In this document: piece by piece, positions 8,803-20,712 of the stretch | Layout: each line of letters starts with the position of its first letter | Numbering within the stretch: the first letter of the stretch is position 1 | Assembly (NCBI GenBank): GCA_963708165.1 | Contig: OY970187.1 | Span: forward strand, 2,418,001-2,482,000 | Origin: Rubricoccus sp963708165 | GTDB lineage: Bacteria; Bacteroidota; Rhodothermia; Rhodothermales; Rubricoccaceae | Reading direction: 5' to 3' | Length of the DNA: 64,000 bases | The notes under the pieces: model-generated | What the model was told of the DNA's origin: nothing | Database searches by the model: none | What the model saw: the letters and a program-made list of their open reading frames with translations, nothing else | Made by a program: the position numbers and the translations under genes

Positions 8803-10464
8803 ATGCTGCGTGTTTTTGCTACCGCCCTGTCTCTTTTGATCTTGGGCGGCTGCGGCGTCCTCAGCGCTGGGACGCTTGACGAGGTCGGAGACCTGATCAC
8901 CGAGGGTGGCGAGCGCGTGCTGCGCGAGCCCATGCGGCCGATTCGCGGCACCACGCGCGTGCTCGTCATCGCGCTCGACGGCGTGGGCGAGGTAAAGCTG
9001 CAGGAGGCGCTAGACGCGGGCGCGATGCCGCAACTCGCGGCCTTCCTCGGCGCCGAGCAGGGCACAGGCTCGAAAAGCGGGATCGTGCGCGAGCACGCGT
9101 TCGTCGCCAGAGGCGTGCCGTCGGTCTTTCCGTCCGAAACCGCTCCAGGCTGGGCGGCGGTCTACACCGGGGCGACGCCCGCAGTCAGTGGCGTGACCGG
9201 CAACGAGTGGTTCGACCGCGACTCGCTCGCCACCTTCGCGCCCGTCCCTCTCTCGGTCGGCTCCATCGAGCAGACGCTCTCTATCTGGTCGGACAGCCTC
9301 TTCAGCCAGGTCATTCAGGCGCCGACGGTTTTCGAGCAGACGCGCCTCCGCTCGCACGTCTCGATGGGCTTCGTCTATCGCGGCGCCGACGTGCTCTCGC
9401 TCCCCGACCTCAACGACTTCGGTGACCTCCTAGAGGGCGCCATTGGGTCCATCTTTGGCGGTGCCGACCAGGCGTATGAGGAGATCGACGACGACACGCG
9501 CGAGGGCGTCAAGGCGTCCATCAAGAACCACGGCGTGGCGGATCTGCAGATCGCGTACTTCCCGGGCGTCGACTTGGTCGCGCACTCCTCTGGCCCGCTA
9601 GAGCAGCGCGCGTACCTCACCGACGAGATCGACCCGCACATCGGCGCGCTGCTCCAGATGTACCGCGAGCAGGGCGTCCTCGCGAACACCTACGTGATCC
9701 TCGTCTCCGACCACGGCCACACCGACGTACTGGACGACGACCGCCACAGCCTGGCCGATGGCGGGCGCGATGAGCCGCCCGCGCTTCTGGACTCGCTGGG
9801 CTACCGCCTGCGCGACTTCACCATCTCATCCGATTCGTCGGACGCCAACGTGGTGATGATCTACGACGAGGCCGTCGCCATGCTCTACCTCGCCAACGGC
9901 ACCGCCTGCCCCGCCAGAGGCGACGTGTGTGACTGGTCGCTCGCGCCGCGCCTGACCGAGGACGTGCTGCCTCTGGCGCGCGAGCTTCGCAAGGCCAGCG
10001 ACAGCGACACAACCGGCGTCGGCGGTCTCTCGGGCGCGCTAGACCTCATCTTCGTGCGCGCGTCCGACCCCTCGGGCCGCACCTCGCCGCCCTACCGCGT
10101 CTTCCACGACGGCCGCGTGATCCCGGTCGCTGAGTACCTCCGCCAGAGGCCACGGCCGGACCTGATCCAACTGGAGCGCCGCCTGGGCTGGCTCACCGAT
10201 GGCCCGCTAGGCCACCGTGCAGGTGACATTTTGCTTCTCGCGAAAGCGGGCGGCGAGCGGTCCATCGAAGAACGGTTCTACTTCGGCGTGCCGCGCGTGT
10301 CGGGCCACGGCAGCGCGTCGGCGAGCGACGCCCACATCTCGCTCGTGCTCGCCCGCGAAGGTGCCTCTGGCGCCGACCTGCGCGCCCAGATGCACGCCGC
10401 CATCGGCGACGCGCCGACGCAGTTGGACGTGACCGACCTGATCCTCGCGCTGCTGGGCGAGTAG
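8803..10464 (+). CDS. Alkaline-phosphatase/nucleotide pyrophosphatase-fold lipoprotein
   Basis: 553 aa from ATG 8803. Signal peptide ends in the lipobox LGGCG (lipidated Cys about residue 17). Catalytic landmarks of the type I phosphodiesterase family are present in order: VIALDGVGE (metal Asp), SETAPGWAA with the likely Thr nucleophile followed by VYTGATP, VDLVAHSSGP (metal Asp and His) and VSDHGHTD (metal Asp-His). It should be an envelope-anchored phosphodiesterase or sulfatase-like hydrolase; the substrate is unknown. Single gene, ending at the strong bidirectional terminator shared with lon. Confidence 0.85.
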   Translation: MLRVFATALSLLILGGCGVLSAGTLDEVGDLITEGGERVLREPMRPIRGTTRVLVIALDGVGEVKLQEALDAGAMPQLAAFLGAEQGTGSKSGIVREHAFVARGVPSVFPSETAPGWAAVYTGATPAVSGVTGNEWFDRDSLATFAPVPLSVGSIEQTLSIWSDSLFSQVIQAPTVFEQTRLRSHVSMGFVYRGADVLSLPDLNDFGDLLEGAIGSIFGGADQAYEEIDDDTREGVKASIKNHGVADLQIAYFPGVDLVAHSSGPLEQRAYLTDEIDPHIGALLQMYREQGVLANTYVILVSDHGHTDVLDDDRHSLADGGRDEPPALLDSLGYRLRDFTISSDSSDANVVMIYDEAVAMLYLANGTACPARGDVCDWSLAPRLTEDVLPLARELRKASDSDTTGVGGLSGALDLIFVRASDPSGRTSPPYRVFHDGRVIPVAEYLRQRPRPDLIQLERRLGWLTDGPLGHRAGDILLLAKAGGERSIEERFYFGVPRVSGHGSASASDAHISLVLAREGASGADLRAQMHAAIGDAPTQLDVTDLILALLGE

Positions 10465-10482
10465 GCCTCGGCACAACAGCAC

Positions 10483-10520
10483 AAAGCCTCTGGCGCCGAG
10501 CGTGGCGCCAGAGGCTTTTT
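10483..10520. terminator. Repeat-built bidirectional terminator
   Basis: Arms 10483-10497 and 10504-10518 are a perfect 15-bp inverted repeat around the loop GAGCGT. The core of each arm is the CCTCTGGCG repeat with flanking AAA/TTT, giving T-tracts on both strands. It sits between two convergent genes (the phosphodiesterase gene and lon), exactly where a two-way terminator is expected. Confidence 0.9.
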
Positions 10521-10538
10521 CGCTTCTGCACGAGTTTG

Positions 10539-13109
<2,571 letters not shown>

Positions 13110-13425
13110 AAAAACCGTTATTGACAATCAGATAGAGCCGCCCGTCACCCCGGCCTCTGGCGTCGGGTTCCGCGGAGGTCGGTCGGGGTTGTTCTCGCGC
13201 GGCTTGCGGGGGTTCCGTCGCGTCGGGGAGTCGCGGGAAACGCACCCGCGCCGGAGGCCTCTGGCGACTCGCCAGAGGCGCAGATGTGGAATCGGCGAGC
13301 AGCGCGCGATCCGAAATGGCACCCGCTGGCGTCGGCGTGGGCGGTCGCCTCGCGCGGGTGAACGCAGCCTCTGGCGCCAGAGGCCTGCGTGAAACCGGAA
13401 GCCGTCTCCGGCGCGTACCTCGGTT
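13110..13425. other. Divergent intergenic region lon / mtfA-like gene
   Basis: No gene. It holds the AT-rich lon leader at 13110-13137, several single repeat copies, and a perfect 18-bp palindrome at 13367-13384. No convincing sigma-factor site was identified. Confidence 0.6.
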
Positions 13426-14348
13426 ATGGCGACTGACATCAAACCTTCCGACTGGCTTCTCCCCGCATTGTGGAGCGCGATGGGCGCCGCGCTCGCGGGC
13501 CTGGTCGTGGCGCGCAGCGCGGGGCCTCTGGCGGGCTCGCTCGTGGGCGCGGGCGTGTTCGCGCTGGGCATGATGCTGGGCCTGCGCGGACCGATGCGCC
13601 GCCGCCGTGCGGCGAGCGGCGCCTTTCCAGCGCCGTGGCGCGCGTGGGCTGAGACGAACGTTCCGCTCTACGCCAGAGGCTCGGCCGAGGCGCGCGCCCT
13701 GTTCGAGGCGCGCGTGCTCGTCGCGCTGGACGCGTGGAGCATCGAGGGCGTGGACGGCGTGGAGATGACCGACGAGTTGCGGCTGTCGATCGCCTCTGGC
13801 GCGGGCGTGCTGCTTGTGGGGGCGGCCCGAGTGGGACGTGCCGGTCGGGCCGCTCGATGCTGCTCTACCCCGGCACGTTCGACGACGAGTTCGGGACCGA
13901 GGATGCGGGCAGCTTCGACGGCATGGCGCACCCGCAGGGGCCGGTCATCTTCTCCGCACCCGCCGTGCGCGCGGGCTGGGGGCGCCAGAACGGCTCGAAC
14001 GTCGTCTTGCACGAACTGGCGCACGTGTTCGACTTCGGTCCCGAGGGCGCCGACGGCGCGCCGTCGTTTTTGGACGCCCGCTCGGCCGACGCGTGGCAGG
14101 ACTTGGTGCACCGCGAGATGCGCCGCGCCGCCAGAGGCGACGGCATCCTCCGCGCCTACGCCGCCACCAACCCCGCCGAGCTCTTCGCCGTCTCGACCGA
14201 GGTGTTCTTCGAGCGCCCAGCCCGCCTCCGCCAGCACCACCCCGAGCTCTTCGAGGCGCTCCGCGCCGTCTACAACGTGACGCCGCCCGACGAGGCCCCG
14301 CCAGAGGCCTCTGGCGCGAGCTTCATGTCTCGCCGCTGGACCTCTTAG
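13426..14348 (+). CDS. MtfA-like zinc-dependent peptidase, two apparent frameshifts
   Basis: About 306 aa after correction. Two hydrophobic helices near residues 10-50 are followed by the MtfA (PF06167-type) domain: LLYPGTFDDEFG, GPVIFSAPAV, the zinc motif NVVLHELAHVFD (HExxH) and the downstream NPAELFAVSTEVFFERP that supplies the third ligand. The coding frame breaks near 13818-13822 (one G too many in a GGGGG run) and again near 13857 (one extra base; correction gives GPLVLLYPG). Both are single-base insertions, so I treat the gene as intact. Unlike E. coli MtfA it appears membrane-anchored. Substrate unknown. Confidence 0.75.
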
Positions 14349-14359
14349 CGGACCCGCAC

Positions 14360-14737
14360 ATGACGCTGTTTCTCTTCGCGCAAACCCCCGCCTCCGCCGA
14401 GGCCTCTGAACTCGTGCCGCGCCTTCTCGGCCCGCTGGGCCAGATCGCGCCGGTCCTCGTCGCGCTCGGCATCGTGGCCGTGGCGGTGTGGGCTCGCAGA
14501 CGCGAGAGCGCGGCCACGCCCAAAGGACGCCGCCTCTGGCGCAGGCGTCTGCTCCTGTCATCGGCGTGCATGGCGCTGTGCTCGCTCGCGTTCGTCGCCA
14601 GAGGCGTCGAGTCAGTGAGCGCCGCCGGGCGGCTGTCGCCCACGCTGATGGGCCCGCTCCTGGAGGGCGCTCTGTGGTGGGTCGGCTTTGCGGGCGTGGC
14701 GGCGCTGCTCGTGTGGCACCTGCTGGGGGACCGCTAG
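14360..14737 (+). CDS. Small membrane protein, unknown function
   Basis: 125 aa from ATG 14360. Three predicted membrane helices (APVLVALGIVAVAVWA, LLLSSACMALCSLAFVA, ALWWVGFAGVAALLVWHLL) with an Arg-rich cytoplasmic loop containing a repeat copy read as RLWR. It begins 12 bases after the stop of the MtfA-like gene, so the two are probably one transcript. Family not recognised. Confidence 0.6.
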   Translation: MTLFLFAQTPASAEASELVPRLLGPLGQIAPVLVALGIVAVAVWARRRESAATPKGRRLWRRRLLLSSACMALCSLAFVARGVESVSAAGRLSPTLMGPLLEGALWWVGFAGVAALLVWHLLGDR

Positions 14738-14778
14738 CCTCTGGCGTGCGTGGCCTCTGGCGTGCGTGGCCTCTGGCG
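14737..14778. repeat. Tandem 16-bp array of the 9-mer repeat
   Basis: Two full units of GCCTCTGGCGTGCGTG and a third partial one lie head to tail directly after the stop codon of the small membrane protein gene. Each unit carries one CCTCTGGCG. Confidence 0.9.
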
Positions 14779-14891
14779 CGGCACTGCGGCATCCTGAGCG
14801 CGAACCCTCTCTGCCCTGCGGAGCGCCCCGAGGGGAGAGGGGAAAGGCTTCTGGCGCCAGAGGCCGATCGTGGTTCGCTGACTGCTGACCG

Positions 14892-15368
14892 CTAGCCTAC
14901 TGGGCGGCCCCAGACCATCAGCCCGCCCAGGTGCGCGGTGTAGGCCACCAGCACCGCCGGAACGCACGCCACCAGCGCGAGGCTCACGCGCAGGAGCGCC
15001 GGGTCCCTCTCGCCGACCGCCGTCGGCTCCGGCAGCTTGCGCAGCCACACGCTCGCGCCGATGAACAGCGCGAGAGCGCCCAGCGCGGCCCAGAGCGTCC
15101 AGTCGGCCGCGCTCTCGTGTGTTTCCACGATGGCCTCAACCATGGGCTCGCCGCGCACGTCCTGCTCCAGCGTCTCGCCGGTTTCCTGCGCCCAGTACGC
15201 TCCTGCCGAGCCCAGGACGAGAAAGATCATGACGGCATTGCGCCAAACCGCCGTGCCTCTGACGGCGTAGAGCACGCCCGCCGCGCCTGCGAGCAGCAGA
15301 AGCACCAGCGGAAAATGCACCGCCAGCGGGTGCAGGTAGGGAATCTCGTACTGAGTCAGTAAATCCAT
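14892..15368 (-). CDS. DUF2231-type four-helix membrane protein
   Basis: 158 aa from ATG 15368. The opening YLHPLAVHFPLVLLLLAG is the hallmark of DUF2231 proteins, followed by helices near AVMIFLVLGSAGAYWA, AALGALALFIGASVWL and VSLALVACVPAVLVAY, and the ending AHLGGLMVWG. Such proteins are inner-membrane and may bind metal or heme through the conserved His residues (HPLAVHF), though no function is established. As the bases stand, the gpmI frame reads through into this gene as one 731-codon frame; that is most likely caused by a single-base error at the gpmI 3' end. Confidence 0.8.
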   Translation of the reverse strand: MDLLTQYEIPYLHPLAVHFPLVLLLLAGAAGVLYAVRGTAVWRNAVMIFLVLGSAGAYWAQETGETLEQDVRGEPMVEAIVETHESAADWTLWAALGALALFIGASVWLRKLPEPTAVGERDPALLRVSLALVACVPAVLVAYTAHLGGLMVWGRPVG

Positions 15369-15442
15369 CGTCGGGCGGGGAAGGTCGAACGGAGGGTAGC
15401 ACGGTTGGGCGCTCGCGGCGCCAGAGGCGGACCCTGAACCGG

Positions 15443-16952
15443 CTAGACGAGCGGCGTGCCCGTCATGGCCTCGTGGCGCGGTGAGGCCCATGATCTTGAG
15501 GATGGTCGGCGCGATGTCGCCCAGGATGCCGTCGCGGACGCGCTGTACGCCGGGGGCGATGACCAGGTGCGGCACGAGCGCCGTTGTGTGCGCCGTGTGC
15601 GGCGTGCCGTCCGGGTTGCGCATTTTGTCCGCGTTGCCGTGGTCGGCGATGAGCTCGACCGAGTAGCCACGCTCCAGCGCGGCCGTGATGACGGTTTCGG
15701 CACCGCGAGAGGCGGCCTCGACGGCGTGGACGGCGGCCTCGAACACGCCCGTGTGGCCCACCATGTCGGGGTTTGCGAAGTTGAGCACGACCAGATCTGG
15801 CGCGTCGGTGCGGATGGCGTCGGCCACGCGAGAGGCGAGCTCGGGCGCGCTCATCTCGGGCTGCAGGTCGTACGTCGCCACCTTGGGGCTGGCGGCGAGG
15901 ATGCGGCTCTCGCCCTCGAACTGTACCTCGCGGCCTCCGTTGAAAAAGAACGTCACGTGCGGGTACTTCTCGCTCTCGGCCGCCCGCAGCTGCGTTTTCC
16001 CGGCGCGCGAGACGACCTCGCCCAGCGTGTCGCTCAGGTCTGCTTTGGGAAACGCGACGGGCACGTCGAAGCTCTTGTGGTACGGCGCGAAGGTCGCGTA
16101 GTGCACTAGGGGCGGCGTGCGCTCGAAGCCCTCGAACGGCGTCTCGATAAAGGCGCGCGTGAGCTGCCGCGCGCGGTCGGCGCGGAAGTTGAAGAACAGG
16201 ACCGCGTCGCCAGAGGCAACGCGTGGCGTGCCGGTCACCACGACCGGCTCGGCAAACTCGTCGGTCGTGCCTCTGGCGTAGCCCGCCGCGAGCGTCGCGA
16301 TGGGGTCGCCAGAGGCCTCGCCGACGCCGTCCACGATCGCGCGGTAGGCCTTCTCGGTCCGCTCCCAGCGCTGGTCGCGGTCCATCGCCCAGTACCGACC
16401 GATCACCGTCCCGATCACGCCGACGCCCGCGTCGGTCATCGCGTCCTGCACGGTCTGGAGGTAGCCGGTCCCGCCCTCTGGCGCCGTGTCGCGGCCGTCA
16501 GTAAAGGCGTGGAGTACCAGCTCGTCGCCCGTCAGCCCTTCGCGTCGGGCCAGTTCGATAAGCGCGAGCAGATGCTCCAGGCTGGCGTGGACGCCGCCGT
16601 CGCTCACCAGCCCAAACAGGTGCAGCGTGCCGCCAGAGGCCCGGGCGGCGCGCACGGCGCCGGTCAGCACGGCGTTCTCGAAAAAGCTCTCGTCCGCGAT
16701 GCTTTTGTCGATCCGCGTGATCTCCTGGTACACGATCCGCCCCGCGCCCAGGTTGGTGTGGCCGACCTCGGAGTTGCCCATCAGCCCCTCGGGCAGCCCG
16801 ACGGCGAGGCCGGACGCCTCCAGCGTCGCGTGCGGGTGCTCGCTAAACAGCGTGTCGAGAAACGGCGTGTCCGCAGCGGCGATGGCAGACACGGACGGGT
16901 CTTCGGCGATGCCGTAGCCGTCGAGGATGAGGAGGAGGTGCTTCTGGGACAT
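15443..16952 (-). CDS. gpmI: 2,3-bisphosphoglycerate-independent phosphoglycerate mutase
   Basis: About 502 aa from ATG 16952. Interconverts 3- and 2-phosphoglycerate in glycolysis, using two Mn ions. Visible motifs: LLILDGYGI (metal Asp), GLMGNSEVGHTNLGAGR with the phosphorylated Ser, FTDGRDTAPE, GRYWAMDRDQRWER, NFRADRARQLTRA, NFANPDMVGHTG and LIADHGNADKMRNPDG. The C-terminus needs a one-base correction near 15474: the corrected end reads HEAMTGTPLV and stops at 15443, the usual family ending, whereas the uncorrected frame runs on into the next gene. Single copy here. Confidence 0.93.
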
Positions 16953-17017
16953 ATAGTCGCGCGAGGGGAGAGCGCAAGATCCGGCCTCTGGCGGAAGGGC
17001 GCCGTGTGGATTCGGAC

Positions 17018-17039
17018 GGCGCCAGAGGCCTCTGGCGCC
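17018..17039. repeat. 22-bp repeat palindrome, inverted order
   Basis: Two repeat copies joined tail to tail (CGCCAGAGG then CCTCTGGCG, flanked by GG/CC) form a perfect palindrome in the divergent region between gpmI and the exported-protein gene. Confidence 0.9.
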
Positions 17040-17102
17040 GGGGAGGCGTGACGGGAGCCGAAGGCACGTCCTGTATCTCTCATACACTCCCCTGACTAGC
17101 TC

Positions 17103-18210
17103 ATGAACCGATTTCTCTCGCTCGCGCTCCTCGCGCTCGTAGCAGGGCCTCTGGCGGCACAGGACGCCCCCGACCGGCTCCCCATCTTCGAACTCGCTCC
17201 CCCCGACCTCTCCGAAGATCGACTTCTCGAAGCGGCGTCGATGATCGGACTAAAGGGCCGCGTCGTCAAATCGGGAGACGGCCTCGCCGTTCGCTCGGAG
17301 ACCTCCGTTGCGGAGCTGGACGCCGCCAGCGGCGCACTCTGGGTGGCAGACTACTCGCAGCTCTGGAACCCAGACCTTTCGCCGGATCTGGTCTCGGACG
17401 ACCGCGCCGAGGAGCAAGCGGGGGAGCTCCTAAAAGAGCTCGGCCTGCTCTCCGCCGAAGGCCCGTTCCGCGTCGCCTCGCTGGGCACCACGCGCACGCA
17501 CGCCGCTTTTTTCGACGCCAACCGCAACCGCCGCTCGGACCGCGAACTCGACGTTCGCGCTACATACGGCTTCTCCGTCGAGGTGAAAGGGCTCCGCGAT
17601 CCCGTCCCCGTGCTGGGCGGCGACTACTCCGTGACCTTCGGAAACGGCGGCGCGCCCATCGCCGTGGAGGGCAACTGGCGGCCCGTGCAGGGCGTGATGC
17701 AGGAGTCTGCCGTCGTCCCGGCAGGCAAGGCGATCTCCGAGTTCCTCGGCCAGAACAGCGAGATGAAGGTGCAAGACGCCAGCGCGCGCCTCGTGTACGT
17801 CTCCCAGGCTTCTGGCGAGGCGCAACGTGCGCTCTACCCAGCGTGGGCGGTTTCTGGCCGCGCGCAGATCGGGGAGGAGATGGTTGACCTCCGCGAGGTG
17901 CTGGTCCCCGCGACTGCGTTTGGGCCTGCGCTGCCCCGCCCGGTCCGCGCCGAGCCTCGCGACTCGGACTTCAAGCCCCAGCGGCGCTCCACCATGCCCG
18001 AGGAGATCGAAGGCAAGGGACCGCGGGCGCCTCTGGCGCCAGAGGCATGGCGTCACGACGAGCCGTTCCGCTCGGGCGATCAGGCCGAGGGCTACACCGA
18101 GGCGCCGGTCCTGCTTCGCTCGTCGGTTTCCAGAGGCCTGTCCAGAGATGGAGGGGCCTCTGGCGCCAGAGGCTGGATCGGTTCACTCCTCCCGTCGCCA
18201 GAGGCTTTAG
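17103..18210 (+). CDS. Exported protein of unknown function, 3' end uncertain
   Basis: Starts at ATG 17103 with a clear signal peptide (LSLALLALVAGPLAAQ). The mature part of about 330 residues is alpha/beta and resembles exported proteins with repeated strand-turn segments (LDVRATYGFSVEVKGLRD, VLGGDYSVTFGNGGAPI). As read, the frame stays open to 18572, far into the antisense of mutL, which is implausible. If one base were inserted in error around 18050-18160, as in many neighbouring genes, the protein would end at the TAG at 18208-18210, abutting the mutL stop. Family not recognised. Confidence 0.65.
18157..18174. repeat. 18-bp repeat palindrome
   Basis: Exact GCCTCTGGCGCCAGAGGC close to the convergent 3' ends of the exported-protein gene and mutL. 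Confidence 0.95.
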
Positions 18211-20357
18211 CCGAAGCGGCGCTCGATTTCGTTCTCGGCGATGCGGATCATCGTCGGGCGGCCCGAGGTGTCCGTAAACGGATCCGAGCAGGTAAACAGC
18301 TGCTCGATCAGGGTGCGCGCCGCCAGAGGCTCCAGGATCGCGCCCTCTTGCACGGCCGAGCGCCGCGCGAGGCTGCGGGCGAGCGTCTCGCGGGAGGTGA
18401 GCTGGAGCGTGCCCGAGCTGTGCCGGTAGCGGTCGAGCAAATCCGGCAGCGCCGCGCGCTCGTCGCCGACCGAGACATCGGCGGGCACGCCGCGCACGTC
18501 CACGGTGCCCCCCTTGCCCAGCGAGAGGTCGAAGCCGAGCGCCTGAAGGTCGGGCAGGAGCTCGTCGAGTAGCGCGCGGTCGTCGGGCGGGAGCGCGAGC
18601 GTGTAGGGAAACAGGAGCTGCTGCGTGGCGCCCATGCCGCCTTCGAGCGCGGCGAGCGCCGCTTCGTAGAGCACGCGCTCATGCGCCGCGCGCTGGTCCA
18701 CGACGAGCAAGCCGCTGGCGACCGGCGAGAGCAGGTAGCGTCCGCGAAACGGCCAGACAGTCCGCTCGGGCGACTCTACAACCTCGGCAAACGTGGCCGA
18801 GTCCACGCCTTCCATCCCGGTGCCGTCGGCGCGAGAGGGAATGGGGCCGAGAAGCCCCGTGGCCTGAGGGAACGGGCGCGGCGACGGGATTGCTCCTCGG
18901 GCTCCCTCACGGTCGGAGTCGCCAAAGCCTCTGGCGTCCTGGCCGAAGCCTCCTGCGTCCTGCCCGAAGCCTCTGGCGCCAGAGGCCTGACCGGGGAGCG
19001 TGGCGTTGGACGGTAGGCCGCGGGCCTCTGGCGGAAACGCGTCGCCAGAGGCCGGCTCGCTGTGGGCCGGCATCGCGCCGAAGGCGGGCATGGGCGGCAA
19101 GGCGCTGCCATCGCCAGAGGTGCCGGGCGTTGCGGTGCCGAGGTCGTGCGCCAGGGGCCCGGCGGCCTGGGGTGCGGTCTGCGAGAGGTCGAGCGCCAAG
19201 CCCGCCTCGGAGAGGCCCTTTTTGACGACCGCGCCGACGAAGCTGTACACGCCACGCTCGTCGTCGAACTTGACCTCGGTTTTGGTGGGATGCACGTTGA
19301 CGTCGAGGTGGCGCGGGTCCACGTCGAGGAAGAGCGCCAGAAACGGGTAGCGGCCGTCGGGCAGCATGGCGCCGTAGGCGCGGGCTGCGGCGTGTTCCAG
19401 ACTGCGGCTCTTGACGTAGCGCCCGTTGGCGAACACGTACTGGTCGCCACGCGAGCGCCGCGCGATCTCGGGCGCGCCGACGACGCCGCGAATCGACAGG
19501 TAGCTCGTCGCCTCGGAGACGGGCACGAGCGTGCCGCTGTACCGGCTCCCGAAGAGGTCGGCCACGCGCTGCGCCAGCGGATGCTCGCCAGAGGCCGCGG
19601 GCAGGCGGTAGACCTCGGTCCCGTCGTGGACGAGCGCGAAAGCGACGGTCGGGTGCGAGAGCGCGAGCGCCTGGAACGTCTCGACGATATGCTTGAACTC
19701 GGTCGCGGGCGTGCGCAGAAAGGCGCGGCGCGCGGGCACGTTGTAGAACAGGTCGCGGACCGAAATCGTCGTGCCGGGCGCCATGCCGCAGGGCGTGCTC
19801 GTCTCGATCTCGCCGCCGTGCACGCGCACGCACGTGCCGGCCTCGTCCTGTGCGCGGCGCGTCTTGAGCTCCACCCGCGAGACGGCCGCGATCGACGCCA
19901 GCGCCTCGCCGCGAAACCCCAGCGTGCGCAGCGTCTCCAAGTCCTCGAAGCGCTTGAGCTTGCTCGTCGCGTGGCGCCCGAAGCAGCCTCTGGCGTCGGC
20001 GGGGCCCATGCCGCAGCCGTCGTCGGCGACCTGGATCAACTCCGAGCCTGCCCGTTGGACCGTGAGCTCAATGCTGCCCGCGCCGGAATCGAGCGCGTTC
20101 TCGACCAGTTCCTTGACCGCGTTGGCGGGCCGCTGCACGACTTCCCCGGCCGCGATCTTGCTCGCGAGCGTATCGGGCAGCGCGAGGATCAGGCCGTCCT
20201 GCGCAGCATCGCCCTGCTCGCCGTCCTTCTGCGCGGCGGCGTCGTACTCGGCGCCGGAGGCTCCGGCGGCGTCAGCCTCTGGCGGAAGGGAGGGGGAGTC
20301 GGGCACAGGGGAGAAGGCCGGTGGGACGTGGCCAGTAGGGAGTGGCAGAGCGGTCAC
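18207..20357 (-). CDS. mutL: DNA mismatch repair protein MutL, endonuclease residues missing
   Basis: 716 aa from GTG 20357. The GHKL ATPase domain is intact: IAAGEVVQRPANAVKELVENALD, DDGCGM, LGFRGEAL and GTTISVRDLFYNVPARR. The linker (about residues 370-490) is Gly/Ala/Pro-rich and built largely from repeat copies, including FGQD and ARGFG microrepeats. The C-terminal dimerisation domain is present, but the metal-site motifs are altered: DQRAAHERVLYE instead of DQHA(x2)E(x4)E, ARRSAV instead of the ACR-type motif, and TDTSGRPT where CPHGRP is usual. About 55 N-terminal residues precede the conserved start, so the real start may lie further in, for example GTG 20306. Confidence 0.95.
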   Translation of the reverse strand: MTALPLPTGHVPPAFSPVPDSPSLPPEADAAGASGAEYDAAAQKDGEQGDAAQDGLILALPDTLASKIAAGEVVQRPANAVKELVENALDSGAGSIELTVQRAGSELIQVADDGCGMGPADARGCFGRHATSKLKRFEDLETLRTLGFRGEALASIAAVSRVELKTRRAQDEAGTCVRVHGGEIETSTPCGMAPGTTISVRDLFYNVPARRAFLRTPATEFKHIVETFQALALSHPTVAFALVHDGTEVYRLPAASGEHPLAQRVADLFGSRYSGTLVPVSEATSYLSIRGVVGAPEIARRSRGDQYVFANGRYVKSRSLEHAAARAYGAMLPDGRYPFLALFLDVDPRHLDVNVHPTKTEVKFDDERGVYSFVGAVVKKGLSEAGLALDLSQTAPQAAGPLAHDLGTATPGTSGDGSALPPMPAFGAMPAHSEPASGDAFPPEARGLPSNATLPGQASGARGFGQDAGGFGQDARGFGDSDREGARGAIPSPRPFPQATGLLGPIPSRADGTGMEGVDSATFAEVVESPERTVWPFRGRYLLSPVASGLLVVDQRAAHERVLYEAALAALEGGMGATQQLLFPYTLALPPDDRALLDELLPDLQALGFDLSLGKGGTVDVRGVPADVSVGDERAALPDLLDRYRHSSGTLQLTSRETLARSLARRSAVQEGAILEPLAARTLIEQLFTCSDPFTDTSGRPTMIRIAENEIERRFG

Positions 20358-20454
20358 CTCTGACGTGGACCTCTACCGTGTGGGCAACTCGCGGAGAACT
20401 CCGATGCCAACGACGTGACTCGGCGCCAGAGGCTGGGCTGACTTCGGCTACTGA

Positions 20455-20712
20455 CTACCCGCCGAAAAGGGCCGAGACGCCCGCGACGGCGCGGCCGAAG
20501 ACAGCGTCGGCGTTGATGTAGAGGTAGAGCGCGAGGACGAGCCCGAGGCCGACGGCGATAAACTGCGGCTGCTTCGTCTTGCGAAACGTGCTCGCGTTGG
20601 TGCGCTGGATGCGCACGGCACGGCGCCGCCTTTCGGCGTCCTTCGGGTCGTGGAACCGCGGCTCGTAGTGGTAGCCGCGGGGCTTCGCCTGGCGGCGTCC
20701 GATGGTCAGCAT
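20455..20712 (-). CDS. Small basic single-pass membrane protein
   Basis: 85 aa. The first 55 residues are strongly basic (RRQAKPRGYHYEPRF, DAERRRRAVRIQR), followed by one membrane helix (FIAVGLGLVLALYLYIN) and a short tail. ATG 20712 is the only good start. The pattern of a basic cytoplasmic head plus one helix could mean a nucleic-acid or ribosome contact at the membrane, but there is no family evidence. Located upstream of mutL on the same strand, about 100 bases away. Confidence 0.65.
   Translation of the reverse strand: MLTIGRRQAKPRGYHYEPRFHDPKDAERRRRAVRIQRTNASTFRKTKQPQFIAVGLGLVLALYLYINADAVFGRAVAGVSALFGG

Noticed and set aside
14892..17087. A single long frame fusing GpmI with a DUF2231 membrane protein
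   Set aside because: One base removed near 15474 gives the normal GpmI ending and stop at 15443; the fusion is best explained by a sequence error.
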